Below, in pieces: positions 26,801 through 38,800 of a stretch of DNA of 64,000 nucleotides (its first letter is position 1; each line of letters starts with the position of its first letter). The translations under genes and the position numbers were made by a program. The notes below the pieces were generated by a model. It ran no database searches and was not told the origin of the DNA. It worked only from the letters and a program-made list of their open reading frames with translations. Source of the stretch: Aplectana chamaeleonis (lineage: Eukaryota; Nematoda; Chromadorea; Rhabditida; Cosmocercidae); contig JAPDOI010000209.1 in NCBI GenBank assembly GCA_029168955.1, positions 434,001 to 498,000 of the forward strand. Direction: 5' to 3'.

Positions 26801-29800
26801 TACCCGAATGTTCACAGACGTACATACAAAGCGAGGCGGCTTCCTCAATCTTCTTCGTTTTTTCTCATTTCACTGTAATACCTTTGCTAACACACAGTCT
26901 TTGTTTATGAAAATCGCCGAATCTGAAGATACAGTGATCTGTGGAAACCACCTCACATAGAAAAAAAACACAAAAATCGCAACTTTCACGGTTCAGATGT
27001 CCACACAATGCGATACTAATAAAGTGGCAGATATATGAGGAAGGAAAAACAACATGTTACAGCATAACGATGCGAGTAGATGCCAAAGTTCCGCAGGTTC
27101 AACATTGCCTTTGCATTCCAATCGTTCCTCGTGCGGTCCCGAAGTTACGTAATTTTGCAATGGATACAATCTTCATCAGAAAGACTGCATAACAAACTTC
27201 ACTGCAAAAGGAACTACCTCCTGAGCTGTCTAATTACATTCACCATCAACGAAGGCGCACTTATAATCGCGCACATCGTTTGCCTGAAAATCGAAGTTTT
27301 AACTGGTGGTTAGGTGCTGCGAAGGAACGGTAAAAATACCTATTGATGAGCTGATAGCTTCTCGAACCCGTCTTCCATGGAGTTCAATCAGATCATTTTG
27401 GAGGAGTTGCCTTCTTTCATCTCGGCAAGACGACGAAGATCCCACAAACAAAAACATCAGACGGTGGAATAGTGCCCTGAACCCAACGTAAATGAATAGA
27501 TAACCTCAATCTACTGAGAGGAAGAAACGGAATTCTGAGTCGGAGTTGTGAAAGCAGAAGAATAATAATGAAGTGGTGAAACTAATGACGAAAATGAGTG
27601 TTGAGATTGTGTGCTCCACCATTGAAAACCTGCTCGATTTGCAAATCATGCAACGCGGTGCAGAGGGCTGGCTCAACGGTGGTCGGAGCGCCGTCCCCCT
27701 CGAATCTCCGCCCACAATTACGGTTCAAGGCTGGCCCCCCTGAGCGAAAATGAACGAGGCTTGCCCCCCTCGGGTGCCTGAGTTTGCGAAAAAAACTTCA
27801 GACGTATTGCACCAGACACACCGAAATCGACGGAAGGGTGGGAAGTGAATAATTCGAGACATTTAAAAATGAGTTTTTTCGCAAAAGTCGATGGTTTTGT
27901 GGAGCCTTTCCACTCTCATTCTGTATGTCAGAGAATCGCCTGCTCAAAAACATGAAAAAATGAGATACGGTGTTTGGGCGTACGGTGCCTTTAAAGGCAT
28001 CGTGCGCGCGGAGAACCGCATATTATTTGGTCATGTTTTTCTGTAGCTTGGATTCTCTAAAAAACGAAACTGTTGAAAAGGCCCATGGGAAACCTCCGCT
28101 TGTAGAGGGAAGTGGGTCTGAACGCACTGTAAAACCGAGTTTAAATTTCGCGCCTAAATAGTTTTTGAAAATTTTCTGCATTTGGAGGGAGGCCTCGTCA
28201 CGGTAATTTTCGAAGTATTTCTGCATGTGAAGTTTGTGTCGTAACTGTTTTTTCATGTTGTTTGACGGTCGCATATACATTCTGTGAGAAAGTGGTAAAT
28301 GACTGGTGAGGGTTTCTAGCGCGAACGATGTCTTTTCATTCAGAAACTTGTGTCATATGAGAACGTTTTCTTATGCATAATTCAGTTCGAACGACTATGA
28401 ACGTGCAACAGTTCGCGATGTGTGAGAGCACTGCCTCGAAGTTCACTAACATGACGCAGTCCTACCATGTTGGTCATAGAATCTCCCTCAGTCAGCCCAT
28501 CCTCTCTCTCGAGATTTTCCTCTCACGCATTTCTGACCCATTTCAGGTCGAACAGCTGCTCACAAACCACGTGCTCACAGCAGATCCTCGAACGCTGTTG
28601 GTTCTGACTCTTGTCGCATTCGCCAGTGCAATTCAAGTGGTAGGCGGTTCAGAGTAATTCGGATAGAAACTACTAGAGAAAAGAGAACCTCTTTAGGAAG
28701 ATCTAAGAACAACCCGGCGGTTTGGTTTTACCGGAAGGGTGGTATATAGCGCATTGGCCTTTTTTCTATGGAAACCCCTAAAGCGAAGCTTATTGAAAGC
28801 TTTTGGCGCCTTTTAGGTGTCCTTTCTCCACAGAATGGTCATTCTTATAAGGCACAACTGCAGAGTTACACTTTAATTTTGATTTCTTCTGGCATTCATC
28901 ACTTGGACTTAATTTATGTTCTGCGCAACCGAGTCGCCTCTGTTGTCCGACAGATCCACGGAAAGCATTGCCAAACTATTGAAGCGCTGAGAAACAAAAC
29001 GCTGCAATTCGCCGAAAAACAGAAACTTGAATTTGAACAGTAGCAATCATGTTTAGGATAGTGAAAATTAAATATTACATGTCACACATCATTTCAGCTG
29101 ATATTCGCGATTATATGTGCATTCTACGACGGGTGTCCCTACTACGTTGCTGTAATTGTTGGAAATCTTCTACTAATTAATGCTACTATTATATTTATTT
29201 TCTGTAAATGTCGACCAACTAGGGGATGGCTGGTGAGTCAGATTCTGGTATTCAAATATTTATACCATACTTGTTCGTATTTTTGACGTTTCTTAGAGTC
29301 AACATTTATATTATTGTTGTTTCTGTGAGCTCACCAATGAAGTCGATCTTGGTCCATATGGGTCATCCGCAGAATCAAGGGTATACTTCCAGCACCCTCT
29401 GGCCATGGGCATGGGACAGCGAGTTAAAAATAGCATATTCCTGTTAGTCAAAGACAAAGCATTGAAAGCGAACGATTTTTAAATAACTCCGGTGCTTCGA
29501 TTCCCAATATTAGCACTTAAATGTGTCGAGTGAACTTCTATTAATAAGTTCATATTTCATTTTTGGGGTTTGAAGCTTTTATTTGATACCTCTGTCCAGC
29601 AATTTCTAAGCAGTATGGGGTCAGATTTCAGGCTTGAAGGCAGTGTTCACGATGAAGTATGATTGTCGAGTTTTTCTTAGTTAAAGGCATCGTACGCGCA
29701 AAAAAAACAGTAACTAATTTTTAATGTTTTCCGATTCAAAACGTCTCGAATTATTCACTTCCCACCCCTGCGTCAATTTCGGTGTGTCGGGTGCAACACG

Positions 29801-32800
29801 TCGGAAGTTTTTTTTAGACAAACATCGATGTGTTTTTCGCTTTAAATTACTGGGTGAGTGAATTTCTCTTGCATTTCGTTCACCAGAACTTATTAAAAAA
29901 AGAAGTATCCATTGGGAAAGAATGGATGTTAGAACTTCCCATGATAAAAATTTCAAATACTGAATCGTCTGCGCCTATGATGGCGCTTCTGCTCCTTTTG
30001 TTAGATGGCTGGTGGGAACTGGTGGCGGATCGTCATTTCGAATCACTACAACTTCAGAAAAGATACCTCTTTGACGCTCAGAACTTCACCGACGTGGTCG
30101 ACCGGGCTCATTCATGAAATTGAGCCTGAAAATGGAAAGTGGTTTTCAGCGCGAACGATGCCTTTAGGTCTTTCTTTGGTTCGGTGTAGTACGATCAATA
30201 CGGAAAACCACGGGAAAGGCCCTAATTCAAGTTAAAATAGTAATCTGAAATCGGGCGATTTTTTTGTTGGTGCACGACTCTAGTGATGTCTTGTAGTATC
30301 AGGGGTCATCAACTGGCTCGAAACTGATGATCAGTAATTGACTTCAGGTAGTTGACTTAGTCTTTCTCGAGCTCCAATGTTCACATTTACTTGACACTAA
30401 TACCTTAGTTCGTTTTTTTTTGCAAAAACGCTTTTGTATACTCTCAAATCACTTCATTATTTGCTGTGCATGCCGCAGAATTTTGATCAGGCGCAACAGC
30501 AAATTCCACTTTCTAAGGGCGAAGCTGTGCACCTGTGCACGAATTGACAACTTTGTGCTCTAATAATTCCTAATCTTAGCGCACTTGTCGCTGCGGAGCC
30601 TTCGCAGTTCTTCAGCTGTTTTAAAAAAAACTGATTTTTTTCAGTTTTCTCAATTACGTTTTCTACGAGAGCACTGCCTTTAAAGGCACTGTTCCGCCTT
30701 CTATGTATGTATGATGCCTTAAATTTGCTCATCCCTACTCATTCTTTAAAGGCACTGTTCCACCTTCTATGTATGTGTTCACGATAATCTTCGATGTTGA
30801 GATTGATAGCTAAATCGATTGTTTGGCCCCCAGGTAGAGCATAAATGACGACGGAATCGAGAAAAACGCACCAGAAGGTCACGAAATCCTTTACTCTCAC
30901 CCCACCTCTTTACTCTCACAGGAACTGTTCGTTGTGACAATGAAATCATTTGTTCACCCGTCCTTTACAATTATTTGCTTTCTGTTGCTCCGTAATCTTC
31001 TTCGGACCCTACCTAGTACTATTTTGCGTAGAATATTCTTCCATTTTCAACTGACCCCATTTTTCACCGGTGACATCCACCGTGAACATGTTCATACAAC
31101 TAGTCAACTAGTCCAGGCCAGAGATTAATGTCACTGAAATATGACGTTTTAGTGCGTTTTTCGCCGTTTCTTCGTAATTGCTGTAACACTCGGTGGCCAA
31201 CGCTTTGTTTTGAGTGGAAAACTCGGGAACGAAAATCATCGTGAACACTGCCTTTAAAGGCAGTGTTCATGATAAATTTCACTTCCGATATCTCCACGGC
31301 TTGCGGAAGGTCTGGTGCCCTATATAGCAAGGCATGCTAGCAGAAATAGGCCCTCTCTTGTTTACGTAGATTTTTGAGCGTGGAGGAATTGACTGCTAGA
31401 TGGATGATACCTACCAGTGCAAAGAAGCGATCAGTTCACTTATCAGCACTTCCCTGACTTGATCATTCCTGTAATCTGAGTCTTCATTTGTTCATTCTGA
31501 GAGGCGGATCTGGGGCACCAGGCGCGTCTGGGGCACCAAAACGCTTGTTTGCAGCCGATATTTTGCCGCTCCTGGCTCGTTTTCTACCGTTCTTTCGACA
31601 CTATGAGCCTAGGATCCTTCTCGCCCATCATTTCACTGTGGAAAGTCAACGAGGATGATTATCGTGAACGCTGCCTTTAAATTTGCTCATCCCTACCATA
31701 GCAAAGTAGAAAAGTTCGCCCCTATTCTGAAAAAGTGTTCCTTGTCTATCTTTCTCAATCTCCGTTTTCTTAGAAGAGTACGTTATCGCGAGCGTGCTGC
31801 AATCTTTCGTCTGCAGCATCGATTCACGCTTTTTCAATCCTTTCTCCAACATTCCGGGATCTCTTATACACTTCGGTAAAAAAAAAGATTTATCGGGTGA
31901 GAATTCGAGTGCATTGAGTGATCCCTAATCGATCTCCTTTGTCATCTCATCCAAGTCCACTTCCTAGCAGGAGTCAATCAACAAAGAATAGACAGGAGTC
32001 ATGCAACCGACGTCAGCCGCTACGCGAGCTTCGAGAAAACCGCGAAAAGTCAGCCAGCAATACGCAGAAAATGAGTGGGAGAGGCTGATGTCAGCTAACA
32101 AGAATATGCCGACCAACTGCCGTGGGTTTTTTCTCTGCGCACTAAACCACGTCTCACTCCGCGAACAACCCTTTGCTTATTACGGCAGCTGTGGCAGGAG
32201 CACGTCAGAGGTGCCAGGATGATCAACAACGACAATAGGCACATTTAATTTCTCAACGCTGAAATTTCACTTCCTTGCAGACATATACGGCTCATTTTGA
32301 AGATTTGTGCACGCCCCAGAATACTATCCATACTGTCCCATCTAGCACTATGCTTCCTTCACAAGCACACTATGTAGGTCCAGTTAGCTGCCTTTCTTTT
32401 ACATCCATCATGGGCTCTGTTCAAGAAGTGGTCGGCCAATCCGAAAAAAGCTTCCGAAGTATATTTCACTGATTCACGATCATTGAAGTGTTTTTTTTTG
32501 TGTGTGTTTTTTTTGTGTTTTTTTCTGCACTACAGAAGACAGCGCTCGGGCACTCAGTGAGTAACTTCTCGAGATCTCTACACACAAGCTGTATCGATTT
32601 ACGTTTCGACTGCATAACAGAACACACGAAGAACTGTTCAGCTCGATATGCGAGCGGAAGGTCCGAGATCAGCCAGAAGATCAGTGACTTCATTGAAAGG
32701 TTCGAGAGCTCCCAATGCTGCTCACCGTCACCTGCCAGGCTCATGTCGTTGTTCCATAATTATGAGAGCGTAGATATTTGAATGTTTTACAAACACCAAG

Positions 32801-35800
32801 TTGTTTTGCAAGCGCAACACACATAAATAGGTTTGCTTCAACCATTACGAACTAGAAATAATAGAACAGTATTTGGTCCATCCCTACCTAAGGCGTTCTC
32901 GTAGACGATGGAGGCAGAAACTAAGAGCTAGCAGTTTCTGTACTAGGCGGACTTCGGACCTGGTCCATGTAGTTAAGCACCTGATAAAATCCAGTTGGCT
33001 TTGGTAGCTTGGCTTCATCCAAAATCTGCGATGACTACGAAAAGATGATTTTCGTGAAAAACTCATGGAGCTCACAAGACACAGAACCGGGATCATGATA
33101 CTCATCCTGCGGGTCGGCCTCTGTCGCTGTCCGGAACACTGCCGTCACTTTCCGGACCACTTCTGTGGCCGTCCAGGCTCTTCCAGTTCGCCGGAACAGC
33201 AACAGCGGTGGCCCGAAGATTGGGAGAGTGATCGGAACTGTCAGGCGACTTCGATTTCTGTTCGGTGCGACACGGGGGCCAAGAATCACCTGAGACTGGC
33301 CATGTACGACTTTCAATAAATCTCGGCATTGGCAACGTTGATACTGGCACATGTTATGTGCAGCTTCAAACCGAGTATGATACAGATTTATTCGGCTGAC
33401 GTTTCGGCGTCTTCGCCTTCTTCGGAGCCTGGAAAGTTGAGAGCATTTTGAAAAACTACTCGATCAAGCGTCATTTCATTCAACAGAATCGCCTTCAGTG
33501 GGAGGCCGGACCACCCACGACGCGAAGAGGTAAGGAAAAAACAGACCAACCTTAGACTGTGAGCCGACGAGCTCAACGAGTCACCCTCAGATGTAGACAA
33601 ACGCAGGGGATGAGACTTGCGCCATCGGGCCCCCTTATATATGGTAGCGACCTGCCTTAAAGGACCACCTAGGGCGACTGATTAAGGTGACATAGCCCGC
33701 AGAGGTCCATGTAAGGCGCCAAATCTTGGGTAATTGCGACGCACTCCTCCCTGCGATTGATTTTTGGATTCCTTGCAGCGATCCAAAATGCCTCGAGCGT
33801 TTTGCGCGCAGAAATGTCAGCCTCGCGCGCTAAGATAATTACCGTGATTTCAAATAGCGCATCGCCATGTACGCGGACGCGGTGGTCCCCTAAAGGCGTG
33901 GAAGTTTTGGACTTATTAAGACCGCAGAGGTGCTCTTTTATTCTAAGACAGAGTGGTCTGCCCGTCTCACCAATGTACTCTTCCTTGCAAAGCTGACATG
34001 AAATGAGGTACACAACCCCAGAGATCATGCAATCACCCTCTCTTCCGAAGGGGCAGACCAGACATGAAGGAGTTGTACAAAGACGGTCGTACAGACGGTT
34101 ACGTGTCAGCTGTTTTTTGAGAGTAGCCGGTGGGATCTCGACTAATCTGACCAAATCCTGCAGATTAGCCTTTCGGATGCATGCTCGAACTTCAGTGCTT
34201 AACTCGTCAGAAATGAAGGGCAGACAAAAAGGTATTTTCGTACTACCGTCATCGCGTTGATCACCTGCATAGCGTCGTCCCTCTTTTCTGACCTTCCATA
34301 TCGCCGGGGCGTATCCGTTAGCGATCGCTATAGATTTGGCCATTTCAATGGAAACTGACTTTTCCTCAATACCTGATGAAACGGAAGCTGCTGTCCTGAA
34401 CATACCACCTACAATGGCCCTTTTCGTTCTCCTGGGGTGGGCCGAACTGCAATGAACGATTATATTTTTGCTAGTCGGCTTCCGATACCACTTTGTCCGG
34501 CACACTCCTCGAGAAATGTGAACTTCCACATTCAGAAAGGCTAGCCAATTGTCCTTCGGAGTTTCTCGAGTAAATTTGATATCCTCTGATTGCTTGTTCA
34601 AAATTTCAAAACATTGGTCCATCTCATCTTGGGTGGAGCACACGCCAGCCGAATAAATCTGTATCATACTCGGTTTGAAGCTGCACATAACATCTGCCAA
34701 AATCACCTGAGAATTCTCACAGAAACAAGTTGAATGTGTGACATGAACAAGAACATTCGGTCCAAATATATTCGAGCGTTCTCTACAATTATGGCCGTCC
34801 TGGATTGAGTACATGAAAGCGACTTAGCAAAGGTTTCCTAGCTCCGCCATGGTAAGGCATGGCGCTGTGATTGATCCGTGAGAGGTACGGCCCCCACCCT
34901 ACAGGCTTGGAAATTTTGCGCGAAACCCTCCCTCCGGCTTGAGAATTGGTGCGGCTTTCAAGGTAGGCCGTGAGCGTGAGTATTCCGATCAATAAAAGTT
35001 CTAACAAAACTTGTTGATGTCAGGAAAATTCCCTTTATTTTTGTTTTTCGGCCAATATTGAGTATTCTTTGATTATAGTTCTAATATATTTGATTTTACA
35101 AAAAAAGTGTACCGCTGAACATCATCCAACGTTCATGATGGCGGGCAACGCCTGCGACCCCACCCCCCCCCCTTCCCTGTCCCAAAGCTGCGGCCCACTC
35201 TGTGATTATCACAGCATGAGCCTAACTCTGAGCTCCACCGGTAATTGACAAGGGAAGCTCGCTTGGAGAAAGTAGCCAGTCCGAACAAAATGCACTTTTA
35301 TGGATCTTTTTTTTTCCAGAAATTTCGAATTTGACCTCGCTAGCTACGTCCCGTTTCATCGGTGTTATAGCCATTCTTTGGTGAGAAACCATAGTTAACC
35401 GTGATTATGCCTACCGCAATCTGCTTTAACCTCTCCTAAAACTAAAAGAGCACGTCAAAATCGTGCTCATAGCCTCAGACAGCCCCTGTACCAATCTTGG
35501 GCGCAAACATTTTTCACTGTACTCCGGGTGCCCGCCAGGGCTGCTTCTTTTGATCGATTAAAGGCATCGTACGCGCAGAAAACCGTTTACTATTTTTTAT
35601 GTTTTTGTGTAGCTTGGCCTCTCTAGTGAACGAAAAGGTCGAAAAGGCCCGTGAAAACCTTTACTTGTAAGAGAAACTCAGTCGGAACACATTGTAAATT
35701 TGAATTTGAATTTTGCGCCAAAATAGTTTTTTTTTACGTTTTTCCGCTTTTGGAGGCATCGTCACCGTCATTTTCGAAGTTTTTCTGCATGTTGAGTTTG

Positions 35801-38800
35801 TGCCATAGCTGCTTTTAATGTTGTTTGACGGTCACATCAACGTTATATGAAAAAGTGCTAGATGACTGGTGAGAATTGGTGGCGGAACCTCATCTTTAGC
35901 CCCTTCCAACTTCATAACCCAACGTTTTTGACGCGTCAAAGTTTACCAGTGTGGTCTACTGGGCTCATTAACAAAATTGAGCTTGAAAAATGGTTTTTAG
36001 CGCGAACGATGCCTTTAATGGAGCTCATTCAAAGCTCATGCGGCCATCGAGAATGTCTGGCCAGAAGTTAAACTCGCCAAAATGATGAATATCCCACCGG
36101 CAACAACGTCACAAATTCGTCCTCTTGATTTTATTTCTTCCTGCCATCCAAGACTATGCACAAGCGCATCACATTCCACATTATAGCTAATGAGTTCGAC
36201 TACTGTGTGCACTCACGTGATTCAGTTATTCGAATGATATCTCATGTGTATTCCCTATTCTGTGCCCCAAGAATAAGGGAGTTCCCCGCATATTCACGGT
36301 ACGCAGCAGGGTATTTAGAAAACCATCCTGTTCGGTTCGAAACTCCCGTTCAGCGCTGTTTACCCCCCCCCCCCTCAATTAGTAGGACTTTGTGGTGTTG
36401 ATAGTTGTTCAGAAATTTATTTCATTCTTTGTTCTCATTGGATTAGTTTTTTTTCATGTTGAAGAACTATCTACGAACATCAAACTTCAATGACCTAGAC
36501 ACTAAAAAGGACACTCACATAAAAAACTTCCCCACTGTAAGTTCGATGCTTATCAACACATTGAATGATAGGTATGGCTCTTCTGCAAAAGTGAAAAAAA
36601 CCAAGCGCGGCAAGGATTCGAACTGGTCACCTCATGTCTTCACACGACACGCTCCTGCGCCAACTGGCCACATTGACTGCGGCACCAGAAGGACTTATCT
36701 GAGCGCGCCCTTTCATACATCATTGCAACATATCCCCGTTTGCATTCACACTGTAAGACGATTTCGGGTGAAAGGTTGAGATCGGTGCTTCACAGAGTGC
36801 TCCAGAGATCCATAATATACAGGCTGCGATGCGCCTGCGAGTGAAACGCTAAAAACGGATTTAACTCCGTTCACAGAAATGAAGCGCAGCTAACAAGGTC
36901 AAATTCGAAATTTTCGAGAAAAATTGACTCGACAAGGTGCATTTCGTTCGGAAAGGCCACTTTTTTCAAGTGACCTTCCCTTTTGAGATATGTACGAACA
37001 CAAAACTCAATGCTGCTGCGAACTCTTTCAGGTCGCCAGTTGTGTCGCAGCCTCATTATCATTTGTACAAAGTGTGTCGTTGTTTTTCTGGACTGCATAT
37101 CTCGTAAATAATGAGGACAAGTACCTCGAACGAATAGGAGCCGATGAGAATCGAATCGTCACTAGCACGCGAATCGCAATGTATTCGCTGCAGATGATCT
37201 TCGCACCCATTCACGGTAAGCCCATTGCATTCCTCCGTTCTTCATGTTAGACATTCTACGGAAGTTAAAGGCAGAGTCCAAGCTCAGGGACGAAATCTGA
37301 GACTTCTACATAATTGTAAAGTAGACCCACCCCGTATACTACTAGCCAAGTGCGAGCTCTTGATTCCTCCGAATAAGCGAGATATAGGAGGAAGCCACCC
37401 TGGGGTGCCCACCTCGGGAAGCCACTTTGGCACGCCCCTTTTACGATCAATCGAGCTCAACAGTGGCGAGATGAGCGATGATTTCCAATCTATAGCCCAA
37501 TCCTTTCCTTCAGTTTCAGCCTCTCCATTCTAAGGTCGGTACGCATGCAACGGTTGGAAATGACGGAAGTTACAAGCCTTGGAAAACTCGTCCACCATGC
37601 TTCCGCAGCTCAATTTTTGAGGGGCCATAACGCCGTTCTCGGGGGGTTTTGAACGATTCCATCATAGGAATCAGCGTGGGACCGTTTTCAAGACAGACGG
37701 AGAAACAGAAAACCGATTCTGAGCTTGGACTGTGCCTTTAAGAAACGTATTTATGCCATTCAACAGTCCCCGAAATAAATTAACGAACTTCTATTACAGC
37801 CATAGCATCAGCGATTACTGTATTCGTGTTATACGACAACATGCGATCACTGAGTGAAGAAAAGGTCACTCGAGGATATTTTCTTAGCGAGCCTCAACTA
37901 GGACATCAGGTGAGATCGCATCTCGTTTTCTTCTAATCTACGTTTCTGATCACTGAAAGGTTTGCTGATGAAACATGTAGGGATCCGCCAGATTGGAGTC
38001 AGGGATGGGCGGAATTGCGCATTTCGCGTTCCGAAAACTGCAGTTCTGCGCGTTTCGAAATCAAGCACGATATGGAATGGAGCGTTGCCCTCACTCAGCA
38101 TGACATACAGTTCACCTCCGCACTGCCGTTCAGTCCGCAAGGTGCACGCTGATTGCGAAATCGCGGTGCGGCACGGTTGCAAGTATCCTCAGACAGAGAT
38201 GTAGGATCACCCGGGCGGTGGGATCACCCGGGCATCAAAGGCAAAAACCGCCCGGGTGATCCCACATCCCTGTCTGAGGATACTCGCAACCGCGCCGCAG
38301 TACGATTTCGCAATCAGCGTGCACTTTGCGGACTGAACGGCAGTGCGGAGGTGAACTGTATGCTGATTCCCTTCATACAGCTATCAAAAATGGCTTAATG
38401 TTTCCGTTGCGCGCTTGATTTCGTTTAGATAAGTTTAACGAAGAAGCTTGTGAAATGATCGACCAACAAATCGAATTTTCTGGTTATTTCACTTCATTTC
38501 CTAGCTTTTTTATTACTCCATGCTATTTTACGCCGAATCATTTTTTAAAAATATTTGAAGACATTTTTGAAACTTTTTTTGACCATTACCAAATCGCTAC
38601 TTTTGCCAGGAAGCTAAATTTTCAGAAATTTCACATATTTTTCCCAAAGGTTCCCTTTCTGACTTCAATTCTGCTCAACGATCTCCATTCTGGAATGATG
38701 AAACATCTAACAGACGATATTGTCGTATGAGTAAATTTTGAAACCTATGACTTACGACCATAAAAAATAAAACTGATTGTCGCGTTTGGTGCAAAAATGC

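Noticed and set aside
34789..35007. Short ORF next to the Penelope remnant
   Set aside because: No recognisable domain; it probably belongs to flanking repeat sequence.
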